NCBI RefSeq assembly: GCF_029873635.1
Contig: NC_080421.1
Span: 42,079,120-42,143,119, forward strand
Length of the DNA stretch: 64,000 nucleotides
Direction: 5' to 3'
Source of the DNA: Malania oleifera
Taxonomy: Eukaryota; Streptophyta; Magnoliopsida; Santalales; Ximeniaceae
The notes below the pieces were generated by a model. The model made no database searches. It was not told the DNA's origin and saw nothing but the letters and a program-made list of their open reading frames with translations. Position numbers and translations under genes: made by a program. Positions 1-11,214 of the stretch are shown in pieces; position 1 is the first letter of the stretch, and every line of letters begins with the position of its first letter.

Positions 1-1102
1 AATTTGCAAAAACAGATTGTTATATTCCCATTTCTGCACATACGACCAAGTTACCAACTTTGCAATGCTGTACTTGTCAAATCCTTCATACCTTGAGCTT
101 GTGGCAATACACCGTCTCTGCTTTAATATGAAATTGATTTTTGTCAGAAATATTAAGAGTTAAAGAAGTTGCAACAAAAGATTCAAGGCAAGGATAAAGC
201 TGTCCATAAAATAGGCAGCATGAGTTTGAAAAATCATATCTTCCTTATTTCTTTCTATTTTCAAGCAGTGAAGATGTCTATGGAAGGTTTACCTAAAGAA
301 TGGCATCTGTAAAAAGCTCTTTTTGAGCATACTTTCTTATAGCTTATGAGTCCTTGAAATACTGAAAGTTTTAAGGTTATAAACACTAGCACTAAGTGCT
401 CTGATTTTAAATGATGAACCATTTTCGCTTTGTCACTTTTTTTTTTCTTGCAAAATTCAAGTGATTCTTGAACCATTTAAATGTTCAGTCAATGCCCTCG
501 ATTGTGTGAATAGGCAGAAAAGGATTCTTGTAGCCAACCGCACCTAGTGGGGCTTAGGCTTGGTTTGTTTTTGTTGTTGTTAGTCTCATATAGAATTAAA
601 AAAATATTGGCTAAAATGTCTTGTTGAATTGAACTCATGAGCCTTTGGGTTATTGACCTTGGTCACAAAATGAGGTGCACCTGCTCTCTACACAAAAATG
701 GGTTGTTTATAGCAAGGGGACCTAGAAATTTGATTTACTTCACTTTCTTGGATGATGAGAAAAAGTGGTTTCTAATATTGCAATTCACTTGTATTCAATT
801 GCTAGTGCTGAACACAGTATTGCTGAATTAGAAATTCACGCAGGCTGTCTGGCCTGCTTTTCAATTTATGTTGTTTTTCCTGCCTTCCTTGTTGGTTAGT
901 TTTCCAAATTTTAAATTTATTTAGTTTTGCCCAATTTTCCCATATTGGTTGGAATTTTCAAAGTTTGAAACCAACCATGAATTTTCTCCTGAAATTTTAG
1001 CAAATTGGCTTAACTTTCATTTCTCTGAAAAATGTATAGAAAAAAAGTGGCTGAATTTTGAAAATGGCTTATTCCCTTCCAAGCACTCTTTCAATTTAAC
1101 TC

Positions 1103-1401
1103 CATTAAGGCTTGATATACGTTGTTAGCCAATAACCTAACAGCTTAAGCTTTTAGGTAAAGTAGTAATCTAACATGACATTAGAGCTGGTTACCTGGAG
1201 GTCCTGGATTCTAGTCTTGTCGTCTGTGTTTATTATGTGGTGTTTTAACAAATTATTATATTCCTTGTAATGGATGTTATCTTGTGTTTATCTCTCCACG
1301 TGCTGTCAGGCTGCACATGTGGGGGAGTGTTAAGGCTTGATATACATTGTTTAGCCTACAACCTAACAGCTTAAGCTTTTAAGTAAAGCGGTAATCTAAC
1401 A
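1103..1401 (+). mobile_element. TRIM-like miniature LTR retrotransposon
   Basis: Two direct repeats of about 74 bp (1103-1175 and 1328-1401) flank a 152-bp interior. The right repeat has canonical ends, TGTTA...TAACA. The left has CA in place of the initial TG. Directly after the left repeat, tgacattagagc (1176-1187) matches 9 of 12 bases of the tRNA-iMet primer-binding site TGGTATCAGAGC. Directly before the right repeat is a purine tract, gtgggggag (1319-1327). LTR, PBS, PPT, LTR with no coding capacity is the definition of a terminal-repeat retrotransposon in miniature. No clear target-site duplication remains (aactc on the left, aattt on the right). Confidence 0.8.
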
Positions 1402-1566
1402 AATTTGGACAATGAAGCTGAAATTAAAATAATTAGATATTTGCATTAAGTCTTTTGAGATTCAAAACCCTTACATGCACTGCAATGGCTTTTCTTGTAG
1501 ATAGATTAGCTTGAAATAGTAAATTCCTAATTTATCTTTCATTTGTTCTGGACTGGAGCTACATGT

Positions 1567-1640
1567 ATTGTGGACTACATTTGTGAATATTTCAAACATC
1601 AGCCATTGTGGACTACATTTATGAATATTTCAAACATCAG
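1567..1640 (+). repeat. 36-bp direct tandem duplication
   Basis: The 36 bases at 1567-1602 recur at 1605-1640 with one mismatch and a 2-base gap (period 38). A weaker echo exists between about 1685-1720 and 2019-2054, both containing an aaaatg..catggt.gctgggtt core, so this intron seems to have grown by local duplication. Confidence 0.85.
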
Positions 1641-1854
1641 GCACGAGGTTAGTGTCCAAAACAAATTGCATAATTTCCCCACTCTCTCCAAAAATGCCCA
1701 TGGTAGCTGGGTTTTGGGCTTGCGTAAAATATTTGAAAACCAGCAAATACAGTATCTTATTTTTGTTCTGGACTTCCATTGAATTTTGATTTTTTTGGCA
1801 TGTGTGGCTTTTGTTTTGTTTTGTTTTTTTGTTCTTTTTTTCCCCTGCATTTTC

Positions 1855-2195
1855 TAGGGGTGGGGGCGGGGGCGGGGGTGGGATGGGGGAGGGGAGGGAG
1901 GGGGAATTGGTGTGCTTCTGAGAATCATAATTTAGTAGCTTTCTATGTCTTCTGGTCAAACTGAACCACATTGTTTGCTGGCTTTGTGTATCCTCTCCCC
2001 CCCCCCCCTCTCTCTCTCTCTCCAAAATGTCGCATGGTGGCTGGGTTGTTTGGCACATTTGCAATATTCTTGTAGAACTGGCAGATGCATTACCTTCTCA
2101 GTTTTTCATTTATTTTCAGCGTCTTATTTTGGCATGCTTATTAGAGTTTCTTCCTGTTGGAGTTGGGGGGGGGGGGGGGGGGGGGGGTGGGGGGG
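1855..2195 (+). repeat. G-rich and C/CT tracts in intron
   Basis: 1855-1903 is almost pure G with single T, C or A interruptions. 1997-2008 is twelve C followed by a CT run to 2022. 2165-2195 is 23 consecutive G, one T and 7 more G. The last tract ends 63 bases before the splice acceptor of the TPR exon. Several G-runs of three or more with short loops meet the usual pattern for G-quadruplexes on the RNA-like strand. Run lengths in such homopolymers are the least reliable part of any assembly. Confidence 0.8.
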
Positions 2196-2258
2196 AATCA
2201 GGGAGGAAATCTTTGTCCAGGTCTCTGACGAATGGGGTTCCAATTTTGATTGACACAG

Positions 2259-2572
2259 GTTTACTATATGTAGGAAAGGGCCTTCAAAAAGAAGCTTTAA
2301 AAGCTTTTGTGAATGCATTAGACATCGAACCCAACCATGTCCCGAGCTTGATCTCCACAGCAGTGGTTCTCAGACGGCTTGGTGGGTCAGCAGCTGTGGT
2401 CCGAAACCTTCTCACAGATGCTCTTCGACTCGATAGAATGAACGCTTCTGCATGGTATAATCTTGGGCTTCTTTACAGTGCAGAGGGCGCTGCATCATCT
2501 TTGGAGGCTGCCGAATGTTTCGAAGCTGCAACCCTCCTGGAAGAGTCTGCACCAGTTGAACCCTTTAGATGA
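2259..2572 (+). CDS. TPR-repeat protein, NPG1/NPGR-like, last exon (partial gene)
   Basis: The 3'-terminal exon encodes about 104 residues and ends at TGA 2570-2572. The intron acceptor is AG at 2257-2258. The exon starts in phase 1, completing a Gly codon, which places a Gly-Leu-Leu-Tyr TPR helix at its start. Two TPR-type units are visible, with cores GLLYVGKGLQKEALKAF and AWYNLGLLYSAEG. The C-terminus LEESAPVEPFR is a signature I recall from Arabidopsis NPG1 and NPGR1/2. These are calmodulin-binding TPR proteins needed for pollen germination, and in later work linked to PI4-kinase complexes at the plasma membrane. That function is family knowledge, not shown here. The family is around 700 residues long, so most of the gene lies upstream of the window. 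Nothing in the exon suggests a pseudogene. Confidence 0.85.
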
Positions 2573-2691
2573 CCGTCATGTGTATTAAGCCCAAAATTTC
2601 TCCCCTTTGCAAGTTCTGCTTCAACTTCTCTCCCCTTGCTGTAATGTTTGTCACAATACCTTCATTCTTCACTTGTAGCTTGGTAGAAAGC

Positions 2692-2697
2692 AATAAA
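2692..2697 (+). terminator. Candidate poly(A) signal of the TPR gene
   Basis: AATAAA lies 120 bases after the stop codon, followed by a T-rich stretch. It is a plausible plant polyadenylation signal, and no closer match was seen. Confidence 0.45.
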
Positions 2698-2699
2698 AT

Positions 2700-3545
2700 T
2701 AGTTGTTCTTTCTTTCTTTTTTCAGCTGCCCAATTTGATTGTCTCAGCTTTCAGTTTTGTTTTGCACTGTGGGGAAACAAAGTTCAGGAAATGGAAGTTG
2801 AAAAGAGTGGAAGTTGTGAAACGTGAGACTGTTGATAGGAAATAGTTTAGGAGATATATTTTTATTTTAAAATTTAAAGGTCTATGATTCTGTGATTTAT
2901 GAATTTTGTTTGTCGCAGAAGCCATTTTATCTAAAATGACATACAATAATGTTTAAAGTTTTATGTAAATATCTGAAAAGGAATGACAAGGAACAAAACG
3001 CACCTTTTTCTTTTTCATTTCCATTTCCATTCCTGACGGCTACGGGAATCAGATTTCCGACTAAACAGGGATATTGATACTGAGTAATAGCCGGAATTAG
3101 TGTCTCTCTTTCTGCCGGGTTAAGAATTTTGTTTCCAACTTCATCCTACAGTTGCACGACTTCCTCCTCTATCTAGCTCTTCTGTAGCAGAAATCTCCTA
3201 CACTACTACTTGCTTCCCACTAGCTGATAACCCATTTCAAGTGACTAACATAAACAGTACTCACAATTAAGTTCGCAAAAAAGTATTTGTGCTCAATGGA
3301 TTCTTGTCAACATCTCAAGAACTAATATGAGCTGCAACAGACAAAAGAAAGTGGTGCACATGGTGGTCATCTTTAACGGCAAGGCCATGCATAACTTTCC
3401 AAACAAAAATAAGCTCAAACGTAATGATAAGAACGCATCAATTTATGTAATTCAACATTCATAGAAGAAAAGGGAAAGAGAGCTTGGTGGAGCTTCTTGA
3501 GCGAATGGAGGGCTAATCAGAGCTTCCCCATCTCTTTCATCTTTA

Positions 3546-3582
<37 letters not shown>

Positions 3583-5337
3583 CTCATTTACTCTTCTCTC
3601 ACCATGAATTGATGATGATGATGATGATGATTGGTAGATGGAAAATGCATATCGAAGGAGCAAAGATGATGTTGTATTGTATACCTTGTAATTAATTATT
3701 TTTCCTTTTAAAAAAACTGCATACCTTGTAATTAGTTTCTTTCCTGGTGTTTTTTGTTTTTTTTTTAAACTTGGAGTAAATGAGACTTGGCTTGAATTAT
3801 ATACTACGATAACTCATTATCTGTCAATGATCTCACACCTATACTCATCTTATCAATCCATTTAAAATATTTCTTACGAGACATGCCAGTGGTTAAAACT
3901 TGAAATTTTTATGTAGAGATTTTGAATTCAAATCTTCTAGGGATGAAAAGGGGCATGGAATGTGAGACGGACAATCTCCCATTATGTAGCCTCCAGCAAA
4001 GAAAAAAAAAAAAAATGTCCATTTAAAATCTTATGCTTAGAATATAAATCCTTTAAATATAAAAGTGACATATTAAAATTGTTAGAATGTCCCATAAGAA
4101 ACAACGTAACAATTGCTTCTTAAAATAACAAGAAAAAAGATCAAAACATGTCGTTAGATGGAGATCAAAAGAGAGGACAAAAAAAAGAGCGAAATATGTG
4201 GAGTTAAAGTTGATTTTAAATTTTAATTCATCATTAATTTTAATTATCTATGCTAGTACAAACTCTCTAAAGCACAAAATATTTTTTAATTTTTAATATA
4301 AAAGTAAATTTATCGAAAAACTATTATTATTACTCTTAAAAATTAATAATATATTTATATTTTAATATAAAAAATCTTGGTTTGATATAAATTTCCTTTG
4401 AAGAGAGACTATGTTTGAATTGGTTTACTAAATAAGTGAATCAACTAGGCATTAGGCCATTCAGTGGTAGATATGAATTTCCTTAAAATTTGTTTAATAG
4501 AATCAAATTTAAAAACTTGTATGATTTGGTAAGTGAAAAATTCAAAGATCTTTTTCCAATTATATATCTTCTAAAAATTGAAAATGACAAAAAAAAAAAA
4601 AAAAATCAACACCAAGTGGTTAAAGTTAAAATAATACATTTTATTTTAGTTTATTAATCAATTATATTATTTTTATTTATGATTATTAATTAAATATATG
4701 ACAAGAAAATATTATTTATATTAGATTAAAAACTTTAATTTATGTAATGATTTGTTAATTTTACTAAATATTTATGATCCTAAGAACTGCTAATGTTAGA
4801 ATTGAAAAAAACAAAAAACATGTATTCAAATATTAGATATTAAATAATAAAAAAATTCAATGTTTAAATTTAGCGGACGATTAGAGTTTAATTAAAAAAT
4901 GGCTCACAAAATCAATCATATTTCAACACTTAACGCTTAATTTATCAATCACCCTCCCCCCCTAAATCACTATGATTACGTTTAGTTTGCGAAATGTCTA
5001 TTTGCAGGAATAGATTAGTTTTATTTACAATTAATTAGATAAGAACTTATGTTGTTACTATATAAAGTCAATAATAATGTGAAACTTTTTATGAGTCCAT
5101 AATATTGCAACGTCTTGGAGGGGTCAACTCCCAAAATACGGGGGTTGAATCTACGAATCACCTTGATCAAATGGCGGACTTGATATCACATAAAGCCTGG
5201 TGTAATATATGGGACTGAGAAATGAGTTACTAAAAAAATTCAACGAAGTTGCCACTAACCCATTTATTCTATGTGTGGTTAGAATACCTAATTAACATAC
5301 CATTAGTTCATTGGTTACTAAACTACACCTAAGTTCA
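2700..5337. other. AT-rich intergenic DNA with microsatellites
   Basis: No gene is supported. A CT microsatellite occupies about 3548-3578 and a GAT repeat about 3609-3632. The rest is AT-rich with several A-runs. No transposon ends were recognised. Confidence 0.6.
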
Positions 5338-6095
5338 AGGAAACCAGTGGTGCATGGTCTACGACACTAGGTTTGGATTGGGAGTATAACTATGCAAAGA
5401 GAAGGTATTAGCACCCCTTCACCCCATCCGGCGGATGGTACCTGATTAGCCTAGGATTATCTTCAAAGTTTACCAATCAAGTAAAGGACACCTACCTCCT
5501 AGGCTCTTTTAATTCCTCCTTCTCCACTTTCTCCACTTATTGAGCTCTAAATCCTACTTCCTCTCTGCTTGAACCTTTCTCAGCTCTGTCTTCTATTTCT
5601 TCTTCTTTGGTTTCTTTTACCTTATTCTCTTTTTTTTGTTTCTCCACTATACTATTCTCACTTTCTACTCCTTCAATGACTCTCTCTAGTGCTCTCTCTC
5701 TCTAGAGTCTCCTCTTCTATGAATACTCTTCCTCACTCTGGATTTTCTTTATTGTTGCTCTACTGACTTTCCCTAGGTCCTCCCCTTGCTATCTCTTCAA
5801 TCTCTTTATTATAAGACTAAAGGAGGGGGCAGGGCCTTAATTTGCTTTAGATTTCCTTGGCAACAAGTAAGGGTAGTATGGGGGAAGCAAGCTTTAGGTT
5901 TTGCGACTATAGAGTGGATTAGGTAGGGAAAAGAGGGGCTGCCTACAAAGGGGATTTCATAGGGGCTAGGCTTGGTTAGGCTTTAAATAAAACTAGGACC
6001 CTGGTGGGCCTTAAATTCAAGACATGCCCAACTGAGCTTTTAAAATTGGCATAGAGCCATAATGGGCCTTAAACTCCAAATAAGACCATCTGGGC
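5338..6095 (+). repeat. Possible remnant of another LTR retrotransposon
   Basis: A phrase at about 5347-5440 (tacgacactaggtttg, then gaaggtattagcacccc) resembles text I recall from high-copy plant retrotransposon non-coding regions. The stretch 5960-6090 has three similar gggcctta-containing segments. No coding domain and no terminal repeats were found, so this is only a suspicion. Confidence 0.25.
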
Positions 6096-7966
6096 TGTCG
6101 GCCTAATAAAGCTTACGACTCTTATTTTAATGATAACAAATTAAAGGAATTTAACATGTTTTGGTTCAAGTGGTGATGTTTCAGGAAACAAATCTTAGAA
6201 GCTCAAGATCAAGTATTCTCATGAGAAGGTTAAAAAGCCTACATCAAATGATCACAAGAATGCATTGAAAGCTTACATCCAAATCAAGTGATCTAAGGAA
6301 AGCTCAACAAATAAAAGTTTGTCAAATTCTATGAAAGCACAAAGAATGTTGAAACCCAAGACAAGATGGACTCAAAGCAAGGATATGCATAAAGTCTTCA
6401 AGAGTTGAAAGTTTTAGAATCTTAAGGAAATCTTATGTAAGTACTTCAAACTTAAAGTCAATATGAATGCTTTGAAACTCTTTAGGAATAATCAAAGATC
6501 CAGAGACTCATTCTTAAGACCTTGAAAAATCATTTTCAAAGTTACAAATTAAAAGGTCCAAAGAGCAAAACGAGTTTTTGAAATAAAACTATTAAAAAAA
6601 AAAAAACAAAAATGTGAAATGCTCAGGCGCCTGACCAAAATACCTTAGGCGACTGACCTTTATATGTTTTTTAAGATGGGCAAGCAAAATGCTGCTAGAC
6701 GCCTGAACTGGTCCTGACAGGCGCCTGACTGTGTTTTCCCGGGCGACTGACAGTGCATTGACTTTCAAATTTAAATTAATTTTAATTCGACAGGCGCCTG
6801 ACCCCTTTTTGATAGAAGACTGACAATCATATATTTTTAAAATATCCAGTGCGGGAAAGTTTCTAAAATTAGTCTCTTGGGCTCCAAACTTCGTGTAAAC
6901 TTAGGAAATACTCCAAGTAAACTTGGGGAACAATGAATACTCTTTTTAAAACTCTATATATAGCCCCAAAGGCAGAAGATTTAATAACCAAGAAATACTT
7001 TCAGCAATCAAATACTCTCAATTGCTCTTAACTCTCAAAGGCTCTCTTATTCACATCTTGTTGACATTCTCTATTGAGTATGCTGAGATTTATTCACTAA
7101 AATTTAGCACAAAGTCTGAATCTTTCAATCATAAAAAGAACAACCCGGTGATAAATTTACTTTGAGCTTCAATTTCATTACATATTGATTTTTACTTTGA
7201 ACTATATTATTGATTTAAATTGTATTAATTAGCTCTATCTAAGAGCATCTTTTGTACACAAGTCCTTGTTCTTGTTCTTATAGTTTTTGATGGTTCAAGG
7301 TTGATTGGATCGTTGGACCAAGTGTGTGGAATTGCTTGGAGAGGCGGCTCCACCCTAAAGGAGGGTTTGTAAAAGGTTTGTTCTGCCCGAAAAGGAACAA
7401 CATAGTGGAATCTTAGGCGGTATTGACCTAAGGCGAGGACGTAGGCTGGGTATAAGCCGAACTTCGTAAAAATCTCGATCTCACTCTCTACCCTTTCTCT
7501 TTATTTTCTGCATATATAAATTGTGTGGTGTGTATTTAAAGTGCAAGAAGCTAAAACCGAGGTTAAGAAGACTTTTAACTTAAGAAAGTATGTTGATTAA
7601 TCCTTTGCGGAAACCTTAAAGGGAGTACGTTGATTAATCGTTTGTGGAAATCTTAGTTGAAAGAAAGCAAACAAATTTCATTCATAACAGGGCTTGAATC
7701 ATATTCATTCATGCAAGGCTAACCAAACTCTTCTCTGAGTGTTTGGAATCAACAAAGTGTTGTAGTTTGTTTATTGTGATTGGTTGGATTATTTGTTTAT
7801 TGTTTGCTTGTGTTGAGATTGTGTGTGGATTGTGGATTGGTTAAATATCTAAGCATCATTGTGTGCTTGCTAAATTAACAAAAGGTTGTGAATTCATAAA
7901 AGATTTATAAAGAAAATTTTAAAAACCCAATTCACCCCCCTTCTTCGGAGTATACCTTAACTTTCA
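6096..7966 (+). repeat. 5' LTR of element A
   Basis: It starts TGTCGGCC, ends CTTTCA and is 1871 bp long. It is followed by a two-base gap and the PBS. The start and the first 1.07 kb match 25306-26292. Its end (caattcaccccccttcttc...ctttca) matches the ends of the B LTRs, confirming family relationship. A TATA box (ctatatatagc) lies at about 6953-6963, with a motif cluster just upstream. Confidence 0.9.
6623..6963 (+). promoter_or_regulatory. U3 motif cluster and TATA box of LTR A
   Basis: Seven related boxes occur in about 200 bp: a perfect 12-bp palindrome TCAGGCGCCTGA at 6623-6634, taggcgactgac (6646), tagacgcctgaa (6696), acaggcgcctgac (6717), gggcgactgaca (6741), acaggcgcctgacc (6790) and tagaagactgaca (6812). 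A TATA box, ctatatatag, follows at about 6953. The truncated 3' LTR has the same cluster in mutated form at about 25820-25960. Position and repetition suggest protein-binding sites controlling transcription, but no factor is known to me. Confidence 0.6.
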
Positions 7967-7968
7967 AT

Positions 7969-7980
7969 TGGTATCAAAGA
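7969..7980 (+). promoter_or_regulatory. Primer-binding site of element A
   Basis: TGGTATCAAAGA lies two bases after the LTR end. It matches 10 of 12 bases of TGGTATCAGAGC, the complement of the initiator tRNA-Met 3' end used by most plant copia elements. Confidence 0.85.
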
Positions 7981-8023
7981 GAGGTTATAACAATTCTTAA
8001 ATAGAAGTTATATAAAGATCTAA

Positions 8024-9269
8024 ATGACACATGTACGAGTAGCTCCCTTTGGAGAGGGTTAATCCTCAACCAGACCTCTGATTTTTTGTGGACTTAACTA
8101 CACATTTTGAAAACAAAGAATGAAGATCTACCTTCAAACCATGTACTGGAAAGCATGGAGGGTTGTCACACATGGTGACCTAATCCCTACAAAACTTGTA
8201 AATGGAAAAGAAGTTCCTCTGGAAGAAAAAACATGACCGAAATCGATCATAAAATGTTGTAAGTAAACTCAATTGCAATAAATGCTTTATATTGTGCTAT
8301 AGACATAAATGAATTTAATAGGGTCATGACTTGCAACACAGCTAAGGAAATATGGGATAAACTAGAGGTAACCTATGAAGGTACCGTTGATGTTAGAGAC
8401 AATAGAATTGATATGTTGACTAGTGAATACAAAGTTTTTAGGATGAATCTCAACGAATCCATCACAAATATGTATACAAGGTTTACACATATCATAAATT
8501 CCTTAAACGCTTTAGGAAAAACATATTCCACTTGATGATACGTAAAACCCTTAGAGGACTTCCACCCGTTTGGGAACCAAAAGCCACTACCATAATGGAA
8601 GGTACAAATCTTAAAAACACCTCACTAGATGAACTCATAGGATCACTTCTCACTTATAAGATGACTATGAAATGAAGGAATCTTGAAAACAAAAATAAGA
8701 AATTTATAGCCCTTAAAGCATCTGAAGAGAGCTCTAGTGAAGAAGATGATGATACAAGTGAATTGGATGATAAAAAACTTGCCTTCATTACTAAAAGACT
8801 TGGTAAATTCTTTAAAAAAAATAAGAAGTTTTCTAGAAAGTTTAGAGGTACAAAAATTAGAAAAGGAGAAACAAGTAATAAGAAAAAGAATGATCGCCCT
8901 ACTTATTATAATTGTAAAAAGGTTGGACATATTAAACCTGACTGTCCATAGCTAAAGAAAGACAAGAAAAAGAAAAAGAAAAAGACGACAATGAAAGCAA
9001 TATGGGATGATACTAGCTCAATCGAATTGGAGGATGAATCAAGCAAACAAGAGATGACCAACGTATGCTTCATGGCTCATAATGAAGAGGTAAATTCCTA
9101 CTACAACTCATCCGAAGAATCTAGTGATGAATCATTTAGTGATTCATGTGATACCATGCCGTCATATAAAGAAATTCAAGCTGAATTGTTTGCTCTACAC
9201 AATAGGTTCATAAAAGTTACAAAGAGGAACATTGCTTTAAAGGAACAAAATGAATCACTTAAAAAATAA
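8024..9269 (+). pseudogene. gag of element A (UBN2-type capsid domain), broken
   Basis: The ATG at 8024 follows the same leader as in element B but hits a stop after 12 codons. A capsid-like UBN2/copia gag region is recognisable from about 8326 (AKEIWDKLEVTYEG..) to 8670, with stops near 8535 and 8673. A basic stretch leads to a zinc knuckle at about 8905-8950. It reads YYNCKKVGHIKPDC where CX2CX4HX4C is expected, so the first Cys is Tyr (TGT to TAT). An acidic, Ser-rich coiled-coil-like region follows to 9269. The protein would form the virus-like particle and package RNA. With these lesions it cannot. Confidence 0.85.
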
Positions 9270-9800
9270 CTAGTCACACCAAAATCAGTTGAAAAAGAAA
9301 AAGACTCACTTATTGATGAACTTATGAAGAAAATAAATGACATGTCTTAAGATCTAGTTAAAATACAAGTGAAAGGTGAAAGCAAGAAGGATATAGAAAT
9401 AAAAGAACTTAAAAGTAAAATTGAAGACAAAGAGAAAATCATTTACAATTTTACTAAAGGAAAGGAAAACTTTGAAAAATTGCTTGGTAAACAAAAAATG
9501 TTATTAGATAAAAAGGAAAAGGGTTTAATGGAATTGAGAACAAGAAGAAGAAAAATGTGTATATGGGATACTTTGTTAAAGAATCAAAGTATTATGCAAG
9601 TACATCCTCATCCAATATCTACCAACATACTACTTGCTTCCTATGTAAGAAAAAGGGACACATAAAATTTGATTGTCAATTTAAAAGAAAGAATGTGAAA
9701 GTCAAGAAAGTTTGGAAAGTTAAAGAAAACAAATATGAGATAAAGAAACCTAAGAAAGTTTGGCTACCTAAAAGTAACATATTGAACTTTTCTTGTAGGT
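9270..9800 (+). pseudogene. gag 3' part of element A: coiled coil and second zinc knuckle
   Basis: A Lys/Glu-rich helical stretch (about 9369-9530) precedes a second, intact zinc knuckle, CFLCKKKGHIKFDC, at about 9635-9680, and a Lys/Val/Trp-rich tail ending near KKVWLPK. Element B has the same order at 16194-16568, so the two-knuckle gag is a shared property of this lineage and not a decay artefact. A stop (TAA) at 9267-9269 and a change of frame within 9530-9600 break it. Confidence 0.75.
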
Positions 9801-9819
9801 CTGCCTTAGGTCAACCTCA

Positions 9820-11209
9820 TCCAAAGATAAATGGTACTTGGACAGTGGGTGTTCTAGGCACATGATTGGGGATAAATCCAAGTTCACCTCATTAGGACTT
9901 AAAGATGGTGGATACATTACATTTGGAGACAATGTCAAAGGTAAAATTATTGGGATCGGTAAAATAGGTAAAGAACCTTCACTTACCATTGATGATGTGT
10001 TATTGGTAGATGGTTTAAAACATAAACTATTAAGCATAAGCCAATTTAGTGACAGAGGATTTGATATAATTTTTAAACAAGATAAATGTATTGTAGAAAA
10101 TAAAGAAAAACAAAATATTCTATTCATCGCTAGAAGAATTGATAATGTTTACTGCATAAATTTTGAAAAGTTAAAATCTCAAAACATCACATGCTTAGCA
10201 AGCTTGAAAGAGGCAAGTCGGTTATGACATAGAAGGCTAGGTTATGCTAGTGTGGATCTACTATCAAAACTAGTTAAGAAGAACCTATTTAGAGGACTAC
10301 CTAATACAAAGTTTGTTAAAGATAAAATTTGTGATGTTTGTCATTTAGGAAAACAAACTAAGACTAGCTTTAAGAAGAAGAAACACATCTCCACTAGCAA
10401 GTCCTTAGGTGATTCACTTAGACTTGTTTGGCCCAACTAGGAGTCAAAGTCTAGGAGGTAGGCAATATGCTTTTGTCATAGTTGATGACTACTCTAGGTT
10501 TACTTGGGTATTATTTTTAGCCTCCAAGGATGAAGCTTGTAACTTGTTGATAAATTTATGCAAGAAACTTCAAAATGAAAAAAGATACAATGTCTTAAAT
10601 ATAAGAAGTGATCAAGGAAGAGAGTTCAAAAATAAAAATGTTGCAAAGTTTTGTAATGATCATGGAATTAATCATAATTTCTCAGCACCTAGAACTCCAC
10701 AACAAAATGAAGTTGTTTAAAGAAAGAATAGAACCCTTCAAGAAATGGCTAGAACAATGCTAAATGAAAATAAACTACCTAAGTATTTTTGGACTGAAGT
10801 AGTAAATACCGCGTGTTATGTAATAAACAGAGTGTCCATTAGATCAAGTCTAAACAAAACTCATTGTGAATTATGGAAAGGAAAAAGGCCTAGCATAGCT
10901 TACTTTCATGTTTTTGGATGTAAATGTTTTGTACTTAATGACAAAGATGACTTAGGGAAATTTGATGCTAAGTCGGATGAGGGTATCTTCTTAGGATATG
11001 CAGCAAATAGTAAGACTTTTAGAATCTATAATAAGAGCACACTAACAATTATCGAATCAATTAATGTAACCTTTGATGAATCAAATCCCTTTGCAAAAGA
11101 AATTGAGAATGAAGAAAAAGATTATATTTCACAAAAAAAAAAAAAAGATCTAGAAATCAAAGAAGAAAAAGAAGAGAACAATGAAGAAATTTCAAAAAAG
11201 ATCTTATAG
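9820..11209 (+). pseudogene. pol of element A: protease and integrase, broken
   Basis: The aspartic protease motif WYLDSGCSRHM is at about 9832-9864. A GAG-pre-integrase region follows. The integrase zinc domain ends in CDVCHLGKQ (about 10330). The catalytic core has the first Asp in DLFGP (about 10412) and the second in IRSDQGREF (about 10605). The position of the third catalytic residue, the Glu after QQN-x-V-V, is a TAA stop at 10718-10720. A frameshift separates the zinc domain (stop at 10438-10440) from the core (restart near 10409). The FLGY..F RIYNK segment near 10990-11035 is the usual end of a copia integrase. An A-run at about 11132-11145 is followed by a Lys/Glu-rich linker. Confidence 0.85.
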
Positions 11210-11214
11210 AAAAT

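Larger units (their letters stand above)
1..2258 (+). other. Probable intron of the TPR (NPG1/NPGR-like) gene
   Basis: No coding exon is recognisable here. I looked for the TPR segment that should precede the last exon, ending in a Trp-His-x-Thr-Gly-like motif, and did not find it. The upstream exons probably lie before the window. The segment ends in a pyrimidine-poor but usable splice acceptor (gacacag) at 2252-2258. It contains a TRIM-like element, a 36-bp direct duplication and very G-rich tracts. Short open frames within it (for example around 637-831) show no family resemblance and are not reported as genes. Confidence 0.5.

Noticed and set aside
1170-1240. tRNA-like B-box text (ggtcctggattctagtc) after the left TRIM repeat
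   Set aside because: There is no cloverleaf and no A box at the right distance. The preceding bases are better explained as a retrotransposon primer-binding site.
2027-2253. Open frame upstream of the TPR exon containing a poly-Gly run
   Set aside because: The frame is an artefact of the G-run. A good splice acceptor at 2257-2258 and the family alignment place the exon start at 2259.
6623-6824. CRISPR-like appearance of regularly spaced short palindromic boxes
   Set aside because: Boxes are only 10-14 bases, variable, irregularly spaced, and sit in a plant LTR next to a TATA box. A CRISPR array is excluded.
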